The translations under genes and the position numbers were made by a program. Of a DNA stretch of 64,000 nt, positions 47,040-56,790 are shown piece by piece. The stretch's first letter is position 1. The number at the start of each line of letters is the position of its first letter. Origin of the DNA: Malania oleifera (lineage: Eukaryota; Streptophyta; Magnoliopsida; Santalales; Ximeniaceae); NCBI RefSeq assembly GCF_029873635.1, contig NC_080422.1, forward strand, positions 19,496,095 to 19,560,094, given 5' to 3'. Below the pieces are notes generated by a model. The model saw only the letters and a list, made by a program, of their open reading frames with translations, did not search any database and was not told the DNA's origin.

Positions 47040-47880
47040 GAAGAAGTTGAAAATGATGAAAATGGGATAAATGTCATGCAAGAAGAAATAGATCAATTTG
47101 AAAGAAACAAAGTATGACACTTAGTTCCTAAACCCAAAAATACTACAATAATTGGCACAAAATGAGTGTTTAGGAATAAGAAAGATGAAGATGGGTACAT
47201 TGTTAGAAACAAAGCTAGATTGGTAGCCTAGGGGCATAACCAATAAGAGGGTATTGACTACAATGAAACTTATGCCCCGGTAGCAAGACTAGAAGCCATT
47301 AGGATGCTCCTTGCCTTTGCTTGCTACAAAAACTTTAAGTTATTTCAAATGAATGTTAAAAGCGCATTTTTAAATGGATACATAAATGAAGAAGTATATG
47401 TCAAGCAACCTCCAAGATTTGAGAGCCACACTCATCCTGATTACGTATACAAATTCTCAAAAGCCCTTTATGGACTCAAGCAAGCACCAAGAGCATGGTA
47501 TGAGCGCTTAAGCAAATTTCTCCTAGAAAATGGGTTCACAAGAGGAAAATTCGATACTACTCTTTTCTTAAAACATAAGGAAAATGATATGCTTGTCATA
47601 CAAATTTATGTGGATGATATCATTTTCGGTGCCACAAATGAAACCTTGTGTCAAGATTTTGCTCAAACTATACAGGAAACATTTGAGATGAGTGTGATGG
47701 GTGAGCTAACCTTCTTCTTAGGATTACAAATTAAGCAAATGAAACATGAAATCTTCATAAATCAAGCCAAATAAGTCAAGGTCATGTTAAAGAAATTCAA
47801 CCTTGAAATGGGTAAGTCTAAAGTAACTTCTATGAGCATCACAACAAAGCTTGACGCCGATGAAAAAGGGAAAAATGTTG
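47040..47880 (+). pseudogene. F3 reverse transcriptase
   Basis: Copia polymerase motifs in order: EDGYIVRNKARLVA, then GIDYNETYAPVARLEAIRMLLAFA, FQMNVKSAFLNGYINEEVYVKQP, KALYGLKQAPRAWY and the catalytic YVDDIIFG, then FFLGLQIKQ. It is in the same frame as integrase and RNase H, broken by single stops near 47116, 47164, 47229, 47247, 47772 and 47895. TGG-to-TGA and CAA-to-TAA type changes fit cytosine deamination. Confidence 0.9.
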
Positions 47881-48560
47881 ACCAAAAGCTCTACTGTTGA
47901 ATGATCAGTAGTTTATTGTATCTCACTTCCAGTAGGTCTGATATAATGTTCTGTGTTTGTCTATGTGCTAGATTTCAATCTTGTCACAAAGAATCTCATC
48001 TTTATGTAGTCAAAAGAATCTTTAGATACTTGGCAGACACTCATGACTTAGGACTCTTCTATCCTAAAAATGCTCCCTTTGACCTCACATGCTATTCTGA
48101 TGCTGACTACGGTGGTTGTAAAATCGATAGAAAAAACACTAGTAGAACATGTCATTTCCTTGGACACTCTCTTGTGTCCTGGTTTTGCAAAAAACAAACC
48201 TCCGTAGCTCTCTCAACCACCGTGGCTGAGTATATCGCAGCCGACAGTTGCTATACCCAAGCCTTATACATGAAACAACAACTTGAGGACTTCCGAATCT
48301 TAGTTAAGGGTACTCCAATTCATTGCGACAATACTAGTACCATCAACATCTCAAAGAATCTGTGCCTCCATTCTAGAACTAAGCATATTGAAATTAGGCA
48401 CCACTTCATTCGAGACAATGTTCAAAAGGGAGACGTTGAGTTGGTTTATGTTCCTACTGAAAATCAACTCGCCGACATTCTAACTAAGCCACTCAATAAA
48501 GAAAGATTCCACAAAATTCGTTGTGCCCTAGGCGTGTGTATCCCTTCAGATATATCATAG
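47881..48560 (+). pseudogene. F3 RNase H
   Basis: SSLLYLTSSRSDIMFCVCLCARF and RIFRYLADTHDLGLFY lead into YSDADYGGCKIDRKNTS (first Asp), ALSTTVAEYIAAD (Glu), IHCDNTSTINISKN (Asp) and the terminal HHFIRDNVQKGDVEL with NQLADILTKPL. The 219-codon ORF from 47901 is intact and ends at a natural pol terminus. Catalytic residues are retained. Confidence 0.9.
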
Positions 48561-48635
48561 GATCCTTCTGTCGGTTCTTACCCGTTTATCTTGCTCACCA
48601 TACACTTAACTAAGTTGTTCTCCTACTTCCTGCTC

Positions 48636-48757
48636 TCGTCAACGAACACAGGGTATTCGTCGCTGAGAAGTCAGAAGAATTCGTCGATGAACACAAGGGT
48701 CTCGTCGTCGAATTTGCCTTAATTTCGTCGATGAACACAGGGCCTCGTCAATGAAAT
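48636..48757 (+). promoter_or_regulatory. Internal copy of the TCGTCGACGA/CACAGGG array in F3
   Basis: Between the pol stop and the extra ORF, about seven boxes appear: CTCGTCAACGAACACAGGG, TTCGTCGCTGAG, TTCGTCGATGAACACAAGGG, CTCGTCGTCGAA, TTCGTCGATGAACACAGGG and CTCGTCAATGAA. The order and CACAGGG linker are the same as in the LTR array. Being outside the LTR, it may be a second regulatory site ahead of ORF3. That role is inference. Confidence 0.6.
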
Positions 48758-49025
48758 ATGTTGGGATACTTATTTTTCCCGTTCGAACAGACCCTTCTCT
48801 TTACAAATCCTAGCCGTCCCTACTCGATCCTCTCCTTCCTCTCAGCACTCTGTCCCCCTTTCAACCCACCTTGCGCCGCCCTCTACCTCCATCCACCTCT
48901 CTTTCTCTCTTGCCACCACGCCCGCTCTCACACTCGCTCTCTCTCTCATTTCCTCGGCTCTCCCATTTTCTTAGCTCTCCCATCTCCTCAGCCCCTCCAG
49001 CTCTCTCTTTGCCCTTCGTTCCTCA

Positions 49026-50111
49026 ATGGCTCCCCTCCTGAAATGCTGCAACCTTCAAACCGATGCCCGCGAAGGTTCCTCTCATAGCCCTACCACCGGT
49101 CCTCCTCCGCCTGCCCCTGCAAACCCCGACCCCCGTTTCGTCTCTTCCGAGGCTGCCTACCGCTATCAAAATGACATTTTCAAGCGGCACATCGTCTACA
49201 GGAAAATCATGCCCTCCAATTTTCTTCAATTTCATTTTCCCACTCTCCTCTCCAAAATCAAAGCCATCGAGTGGGATGCTCTATTCGACCTTGATGAGCT
49301 TGTCTATGAAGACCTCGTCCATGAATTGTACGCAAATTTCGTTCCCTCGCATCGCGACATTGCCGCATACTCCACTGTTCACGGGACAGTCATTCGCCTC
49401 TCCGAGGACACTTTCTCTACCGTGCTTGGGTGCACTCATTAACCACTCCGAGGCCTCCCCAAGTCTTCTTGGCCCACACAGTTTGACTGGTTCGACTCGC
49501 ATGACGCACTTAAGCTCATTACCGATAATCCTCGCATTCCCGCTATTGCTCGCCCTAAATCCAAGGACCTCACAGTTGAGTTTCGGGTCCTCCACCATAT
49601 GATCATGTACAATCTGTGCCCTCGCACTGGTGGAAGGGATTGGGTCACCCTAGGCGATATCTTCAGCATGTACTGCCTATGGGTTGGACGTGGTATATAC
49701 CTTCCTTCTATCATTGTACTGAATATGGAGGAAAGCCTCAAAAGGCAGCGAGGTTGCCTTCCATACGATCGTCTCCTCACGACCTTCTTTGATCACTTTG
49801 ATTTCATTCCCGTCGGCTTGCCTTTCATTCGTCTTGCGCCAAAAGATATATACACTGAGGCAACCCTTCGTCCCATGTACTTTGAAAAAGATGAAGAAAC
49901 CAACACGTGGGTCAAAGCCCACGAGCAAGGTCATCTTCTGGTCGATGAAGTTGAGGCCGCCATGGAGGCCGAAGAAGAGGAAGGTGAGGATGCGGACACT
50001 GCCTATGGCCATATCCTGGAGCGCCTGGACGGGCTTCAGCACGCCATGACACAATCCAAAATTCATCACCGTAATCGTTTTGATTCATTACATGCGTCTC
50101 TTGCCCGATAA
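49026..50111 (+). pseudogene. F3 extra ORF after pol (ORF3, plant-transposon-protein-like)
   Basis: One frame of about 361 codons from ATG 49026, interrupted by a single TAA at 49440. The start is chosen because it follows a CT-rich leader and the first stretch is Pro-rich. Conserved-looking parts are AYRYQNDIFKRHIVYRKIMP, a VRLSEDTFSTVLG-like segment, VEFRVLHHMIMYNLCPR and GDIFSMYCLWVGRGIYLPSIIVLNM. They resemble the domain often annotated as putative plant transposon protein. The C-terminal third is acidic (EAEEEEGEDAD) with a possible coiled coil. No signal peptide or membrane segment is evident, so an envelope-like role is not supported. Confidence 0.65.
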
Positions 50112-50486
50112 GAAAACGCTAACCACACTCGCTTTGACACCCTTGACGCTTCCTTTGCCGCCTTCTTCGACCGTCTTGGTTGCCCACGCGAGTAGCGCTC
50201 TGTTCTTGCTTACCCCCAATTTTGATTATAACATAGGGGGAGAAATAGATATAGGTTTCTATTCGGATGTATATAGGTTTCTATTCAGATGTATTTCTAG
50301 TTGATACAGTAGCTTTGTAATCACTGAACGCAATGTAGAAGTTTAGTACTGAGATTATTGCACTTAAGCAAGCATTGAAGCTTTTGAACATAAATGCTCT
50401 ATCTGTGTACAAACATGCTTGAATGATTGATATACTGGACTGTTATGTTTTATGCAGGATTACTTGGAAAAGGTCTTACTTATAAA

Positions 50487-50499
50487 CAGCATGCTGCCG
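50487..50499 (+). other. Hairpin motif CAGCATGCTGCCG in F3
   Basis: Contains the perfect palindrome CAGCATGCTG and is followed by AAAATT, as in the F1 and F2 copies. It lies about 150 bases before the 3' LTR. Confidence 0.5.
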
Positions 50500-50633
50500 A
50501 AAATTATAAATAAAATCTTCTTTCATACAATGCCAACATTAAGGGAGAGACTTTTATTTAAACTCTAAACTTATTCATTTAGTGAGGGGGAGCATATATC
50601 TTTTAAAGAGAACACTAATGGATTGCCATCATC

Positions 50634-50646
50634 AAAAAGGGGAGAA
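50634..50646 (+). other. F3 polypurine tract
   Basis: AAAAAGGGGAGAA directly before the 3' LTR. A second purine motif GTGAGGGGGAGCA lies at about 50582-50594. Multiple polypurine-like motifs before the 3' LTR are known in Sireviruses. Confidence 0.75.
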
Positions 50647-52076
50647 TGTTAAACCAAGTAGTTAAGAGTCTTTCATTCCTACTATGTTTTGATGACAACA
50701 ATCCATTAGCAGTTCCTTAAGGCTACTAACATTTTTCTAAAGTCATGTTTAGCTGCACAGAACAGCACCAGAACCAACAAGTTTCAAAATTAGTCAAAGC
50801 AACTCGTGACATGACCAAAAGCACAACCATTCAAAGCATTCATGGACTCTACACAATATATAAGTGGTTTAAAGGATGAGTGTGAAAGAGAGAGAGACTT
50901 TTTTGTAAATCCCTTGCATATGGAGTGACTCAAAATTAAGAGCAAGAAATGAACATATCACATACACACAACATAAACAAGTAAAGCTATTAAAAGTGTC
51001 TAAAGAAACCCTCAAACGGACTAGGACCTTCTTAGAACTTAAAAGGAAATTCTCTAAAGAAGTAGGAAGGGATTCGTCGATGAACACAGGGCTTCGTCGA
51101 CGAAAGTAACACAGACCTTCGTCGATGAACACAGGGTTCTCGTCGACGAAAAGAAACCGAGAGGCACCTGAATTCAGAACCAGCATCTCGTCGACGAACA
51201 CAGGGCTTCGTCGACGAATATATTAAAGAGCTCGTCGACGAACACAGGGTTCTCGTCGACGAAAATAAACCAAGACCTATCTGAATTCAGAACCAGCAAC
51301 TTGTCGATCAACACAAGGCTTCGTCGACGAATTGTCTCAAGAACACGTCGACGAAGTATGGACCTCGTCAACGAATGTCGGGCTGTAGCATTCATTAAAT
51401 GCAGCAGAACGACTAGTTTGACCCCTGTTTTACACAAATAAATGCCCAACAGCTCTTCAACACCCTCTTCGCCCATTTGGTGTTTAAATAAGAGTTATTG
51501 CATTTACTTCTTACCAAGAAAGTTCAATTTGTATCAAGATCATTTATTGTGTGCTTTCATTTCTATGGTTTGCTCATACACTCACTTGCCCTCTTCTTGC
51601 TGCTTTTACTTTTGTTTCCACTCCATTGAAAAGAGGACATAGTGTGAGGATATTGTTGTGATATTCAACTCGAAGGGAGCATTTAAATTCGTATTCACTT
51701 CTCATCAACTTCTTGTAAAGAAAGGTCATTTGTGAGCCATTGTAGGGTTTCTCTAAGTGAGTGACTTGTTGAAGTTCTTTGTGAGCAGTTGTGTGTATTG
51801 GCTTCTCCGCCTGAAGGAGGATCATATAGTGGATTTTGGGAATCCTTGAGTTGGTCTCAAGGCGTGGACGTAGGCGGGGTGCCGAACCACGTAAATATCT
51901 CTATGTTAAGTTTCTCTTCTATCATATCTCTTTTATACTGTTATTGCGATTTGCTGCATCTTTACACTGTGATTTTATGCACTTGTTCTTGGTAAGATTT
52001 TCGTGTTTGTAGAAAATTTGCATATCTGCGAGAAATGTCTATTCACCGCCCCTTTAGACGCTCAACCGGGCCAACA
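50647..52076 (+). repeat. F3 3' LTR
   Basis: 1430 bases, TGTTAAACCAAG...GGGCCAACA, with palindrome array 51073-51376 and TTTAAATAAG near 51482-51491. Differences from the 5' LTR are almost all transitions. The right GTTTA duplication is at 52077-52081. Confidence 0.93.
51073..51376 (+). promoter_or_regulatory. Array of TTCGTCGACGAA boxes, F3 3' LTR
   Basis: Same twelve-box plan as 42647-42952. Several boxes that are decayed in the 5' LTR are perfect here, and the reverse, which supports TTCGTCGACGAA as the ancestral box. Confidence 0.7.
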
Positions 52077-52081
52077 GTTTA

Positions 52082-53142
52082 AATTTGGCGATAGATGTAT
52101 TAGGCTTATCGGACCAAAAAGTCACAATTTAGGTAATAAGCCTATGTCTGTCTTTTTTCTTATGAATTTAATACATGTGAGAGGCACAAGATGGAATGAC
52201 TTTCAATTTAACCTGCATGTGCATAGGTCTACTTGAATCTTATGCACTCATTTAGATTGAGATTTGCTGCAACCAACTTAGCCATTCAACTTATCACGAA
52301 GGATATGAAGCTCTAATGGATTTGATTTAATGTTTGAGAGCTGTAAATACTCTTAAAGATTAAATCTCTATTAAGTTCGGGAGAGTATTTTTGAAAAGCA
52401 GGACATTATTTAAGATAGGCAAACTAAAGATTATGTCTTGACCATTTTGGCAAAGAGTATTATAAAGTATATGAATTTTGACTATAGCTCTTTGGAGATA
52501 GGAATGCATCCTTTAGATATGATTATGATGTGAAGTAAGGATACAACCGGTGAGTAGAAGGGATGTCTTATGGTAAACACTCAATATATATTAGTCATTT
52601 ATGATTAATAGTGTTTCAAGCCTAGAGTGATAGTTAAACATTTTATTAGGCATTTTAGGCTTTCAAGATGAGTTTAGGACAAGATGTTTCACTAGAAGGA
52701 TTCATTTCCTAAAACTCAAACTTGTGCAATGGACAGAGTATGCTTAACTTTAGATGATCATATTTAAGCATGAGTTAAGCAATTTGACTTATTTACCAAG
52801 CAAATAATGCTTTGTCCATTTGGAAGTGGATTTCATTCAATTATTTTATAACTAATGTTTTCATATTTTATCCAATCATTATGATATGTATTCCTGTTAA
52901 GTTTAGATTGAATATTTTATTTGAAATTTCGTATTGGCTAGATTTCTAATGATCTTAGTGTATAATGATAGTGTATAATGAATGTGCATACTAAGATTTG
53001 ACATTTTAAGTAAATACCACTTCCTAGCCTTTTGGTCATCACTACCCCTAAACCTAAGAACTAAGGATGGATTAAATGATTATGTGATTCCAAATGGACT
53101 CCATTTTTCCTTAGGTCTTACGAGGTTTACTTTTTTGATCAC
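52082..53142 (-). other. F2 interior between F3 and gag
   Basis: AT-rich non-coding continuation of the F2 interior, homologous in places to the F1 segment 32892-33900 (TCCACTTCCAAATGGACA, TGTCCTGTTTATC-like words on the minus strand). No pol motif in any frame. Confidence 0.45.
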
Positions 53143-54261
53143 TCATATCATCCTTTTATCCAAGCCTCTTCCATTTTTACTTGACGTGGCATGATTATGG
53201 GTTTGATGAACTAACCATGAACCCTTTTTGAAAAATTTATTTCTTTTAATTCTTAAGGGTTCATTATGATTATTTTTTTCATTTTTAATTTCGAGTGTTA
53301 TGCTAGAATAATCATCAATTACTTCTTCTAAGAAGATAGTTTTCAGTATCTTCTTAATCTTTTTCTTTTCTAATGTGGCATGATATTCTTTCGAATTATT
53401 CATATGTTTTGTTACCTTTTCATTTTCATTTTTCAAAAATATTTTCTGTTTAGATAACTTAACGAGAAATTTATTCATTTTCAATAAAGTCTTTTCTAGT
53501 TTTTCACGTGAAGATATGCTTTCATTTATCAATTCAGCACATGATTCATTACATGAATTATTATAATCATTAACAAATGAATCATTGCATGCAACAATAT
53601 CAATAGAAACAATGGATGATTCATCATAACTTATATTGCAAAATTTTTCATAAGAATCATCACATGCACTATTAACAGGACTATCAAAATACTCATTAAA
53701 TGATTCAATGCATAATATATTCCCGTATTTTACATGAGAATCATCAAGTGCATCAATAACAGGATTAACACAATACTCAGTAGATGATTCAGCACATGTA
53801 GAAACACAACATTCAACACATGAATCATCAATCGAGTTAGAGTAATAATCATATACCTCCTATTCTATTAATGCACTAATCTTGTGATTTACCACTTCCA
53901 GATCATTTGAACTTGACGCTTTCGAAGTGGTGGTCTCCTTTTCCTAGGTCTCTCCATACTTATTTTCAAGCTCAACCTAGATCTCCTATGCACTACTACA
54001 TGCCATAATCTCACGAAGAATATCAATATCTAAAGCACAGTGTAGTAAATCCATGACATGAGAATTTGCATGCATATTAGTATCATTTTCATTAACTGGC
54101 ATACAAATTCCCTTATCAATCACCTGCCCGACCCTCCAATTTATAGATTTTATGAAAAAACTCATTCTGATTTTCCAGTGGGTGTAATTTACACCACAAA
54201 ATAATGGAAGACTGGAAGGTGATTGTCCCTCGCCAAATAGAGATACACTAATGAGAGTCAT
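53143..54261 (-). pseudogene. F2 gag-like protein without zinc knuckle
   Basis: One reading frame of about 373 codons from ATG 54261, broken by only a few stops near 53980, 53950 and 53860. The N-terminal copia gag core has FGEGQSPSSLPLFCG, NYTHWKIRMSFFIKSINW and LLHCALDIDI. The middle, about 53560-53850, is Cys/Asp/Ser-rich with units like CNDSFVNDYNNSC. The C-terminal, Lys-rich coiled-coil part has NKFLVKLSKQKIFLKNENEK and KKGSWLVHQTHNHATS. It parallels F1 gag and, like it, is not followed by protease or polymerase. Confidence 0.75.
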
Positions 54262-54301
54262 TGTGATTTTTTACAAAAGCTGTTAAGCCAAGTGCAATGA
54301 G

Positions 54302-54313
54302 GCTCTGATACCA
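54302..54313 (-). other. F2 primer-binding site
   Basis: TGGTATCAGAGC on the minus strand, two bases from the LTR end at 54316. Confidence 0.9.
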
Positions 54314-54315
54314 AT

Positions 54316-56026
54316 TGTTGCCTTTGGTGTATTTCGAAAAGGGAGGGAAAATTAGGTATTTAAAATTTATTCCCAAGTATGTCCAAATCAATAACAGTAG
54401 TACTCAACCTAGGGTCTATCTATATATTCATAAACCTAAATGCGCAGATATATGTAAGATGCAGAAATTAAATCATGCGCAACATTCATAATATAACATA
54501 TACGTGTAGTAAATAAATTGTGAAAATGTAAAGTGCACACATGATATGTTATCGGGGTTCGGCCAACTGTGCCTACGTCCCTGCCTCAGCTCGCAAGCCC
54601 GAAGATTATCACTATTGCTCACTTAATGGGTGGAGCGCAATCGGTTACAACCAGGTCAAATTATTAAGGCTAAGTATAGATGTAAATCTCAATTACAGTA
54701 TAGGATTTCAAAGATTTCTACCAAGAGTATTCTAAATATCTCAAAAAATATTTTCTCAATATTCAAGCACAAGAGATATTCAAAAAATGAGCTTGTGAAA
54801 AGATTTTTGTACACTCAAAAATACTAGCTCAATGAGTCTTGCAATAACAATGCAAAGACTGACTAGCTATAAGATTTTAGCCACACACAGATTTATTAAA
54901 TGAAATCGGGGAAAAATCTTTGCTCAACTCTCAATCTGAAAATCAAACAACAACAAATACAATAAGATGTTCTAGCAAAATAGAACAATGTAAAACTACT
55001 CAAAGAACTCTCACAAAGATTGATTTAGCAAATGAATGATTGTATGAGAGAGTATAAACTTTTTATGAAAAATAGGCTTTGAAAAATTTCAGACAATTTT
55101 GCTACTAATCAAAATGTTAATAACCTCCTAATATGAGCAAATGAACTTGTATTTATAGACTGGGCCAATTTTATAATAGTTGGGGATACATAGGAAATTA
55201 TTAAATTTGTTTTAAAAGAGTTTAAGAAAATTAACCTTGTTTAACCCCATTTAATTTCGGTAAAAATTAGGCCAACTCGAGAGTTTCGGTCCATTGAGCC
55301 ATAGGTTCAGTCGCCTGAACAGACACATGAGAAAAAGTAAAATTTGAACTTCGGGTGCCTGAAAAATGATTCGGGTGGCTGAACAAGGCGATTTTCCAAA
55401 CTATCCGTGGTTCGGTCGCCCGTCCATAAGTTTGGTCTGCCGAACTTGCATGTTTGGTTGTCCAAGGGGTATTTTGAACATAAACTTTCGGGCACCTGAG
55501 TTGTTGGAAAAGGATAGGGTACGAGTTCGGTCGATCGTGGACACTCAAGTCATTTGAGTTCGGTCGCCCAAAGTCAGCTCAACTATTTGACCAGTCAACA
55601 GTTTGGTCAACCGAGACAATTTGACTTGCCAGGTTTGGTCACCGGACGTCGTTATGATTTTAAATCTAAGGTTCATACTTTAATTTAAATTTACCCTTGA
55701 TTACATATGTGATAGTGGGGATTATCCTAAGTGTTTGTGCAAGGTCCTAATTAAGGTCTTTCTAAGGTCCATCTATGGTCTTGAGCTTATAAGTTCCTAC
55801 ATACATGATGCACATAAATTATTACAGACCATTCCTTCTTTATTATTACAGACCCGAATTAAACAAAATATAAATTACAATAATAACTATTCTGAGTCTT
55901 TATTCTTCAAGTCACCTCATGTTATCATATGATCTTGTTAATATGAACATGCTCACAAACTTGGCAGACATTAAATACCAGAGTATTTGTCATAATCAAA
56001 ACAGGGTATGACCTATAAGGTCAACA
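54316..56026 (-). repeat. F2 5' LTR with internal deletion
   Basis: 1711 bases, TGTTGCCTTTGG...GGTCAACA on the plus strand. It lacks about 285 bases present in the 3' LTR (the stretch at about 38680-38965), joined here near 54671. The palindrome array is at 55287-55650 and the minus-strand TATAAATACAAG at 55157-55146. Confidence 0.85.
55287..55650 (-). promoter_or_regulatory. Palindrome array, F2 5' LTR
   Basis: Boxes of GTTCGGTCGCCCG, GAGTTCGGTCGATCG and TTTGGTCAACCGAG type, aligned with 39583-39948. In element sense it lies upstream of the TATA box at 55157. Confidence 0.55.
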
Positions 56027-56790
56027 CAAATGATGCAGACATCATCAAGGATTTGCAACCATAAAGGAATGTCGGAGAGAAGGGAAGAAGGAAGAGAGAA
56101 TAGAATAGAAACAACAAATGGAAAAAAAAAGAAGAAGAAAAAATTAGGGTATGAAGTAGAAGAATAGAGATCAATGTTGGGGTCTAATACCAAATGATAC
56201 ACGTAGCATCAAGGATATGCATCCATGAAAGAATTTAGGAGAGAATGGAAGAAGGAAGAAGGAAGAAGGAAGAAGGAAGAGAGAACAGAACAGAGATAAC
56301 AGAGGAAGGAAAAAAAAAAAGAAGAGAAGGAAAAATGGGGGAGAACTAGAAGAAAAGAAATCATAATTGGGCTCAAACACCAAACGAGGTAGGCAGCATC
56401 AAGGATCTATAGTCGTGAAAAAATGTAGGAGAGAAGGGAATAAGGATAAAGAAAGAGAGAACGAAGGAGGCACAAAGGGGAAATCACACATTAACTTCTC
56501 AATTTAAGTTCAGCAATAACCACCTTCAACATGACTTTCACTCACTATTTATAAGAAAGTTCTTTAACACATGAATTTGCACATGTACCCTTAAAACTAC
56601 ATAGAATTGCAAACCCGCCCCTAAATTACACAAATATTACAAACAAGCCCCCAAATACACATACTCCTATATAAACTAAAATAAAAACAAATTATAAACT
56701 ATTAACTAAACGCAACAAACCCTTGACTTAATTCTTCTAAATTAGTCTCCAACAAGGATCTACCCAGGGTTATGTTTATTGTCTTATGTC
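56027..56790 (-). repeat. Right end of element X: tandem LTR-edge units and LTR
   Basis: Units starting near 56031, 56208 and 56391 carry (C)ATCAAGGAT(T/A)TGCA, a purine-rich AAGAAGGAAGAGAG tract and CTAATACCAAATGAT. The last leads into the LTR matching 27486-27840, with minus-strand TATAAATAG at 56553-56545. This is the 5' LTR in element sense. The end near 56790 is an estimate. Confidence 0.5.

Larger units (their letters stand above)
42222..52076 (+). mobile_element. Sirevirus-like Ty1/copia element F3 nested in F2
   Basis: 9855 bases with LTRs 42222-43649 and 50647-52076. The primer site is TGGTATCAGAAC at 43652-43663. Order: gag with zinc knuckle and coiled coil, protease, integrase, reverse transcriptase, RNase H, a spacer with palindromes, an extra ORF, then polypurine tract. 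Integrase before reverse transcriptase is the copia order. A long gag and an extra ORF after pol are features of the Sirevirus lineage. The LTRs are about 95% identical by eye, making F3 the youngest dated insertion here. Confidence 0.93.
38323..56026 (-). mobile_element. Gag-only, copia-like non-autonomous LTR retrotransposon F2 (split by F3)
   Basis: Minus-strand element: 5' LTR 54316-56026, primer site 54302-54313, gag 53143-54261, interior continuing at 40376-42221 beyond the nested F3 insertion, 3' LTR 38323-40375. The five-base duplications are TAAAT (38318-38322) and CAAAT (56027-56031), one mismatch. Without F3 it would be about 7.8 kb. Like F1 it has gag and no pol. Confidence 0.85.

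Noticed and set aside
49026..50111. Envelope-like glycoprotein of a Sirevirus
   Set aside because: No signal peptide, membrane segment or glycoprotein-like cysteine pattern can be seen. The domain looks like the putative plant transposon protein type instead.
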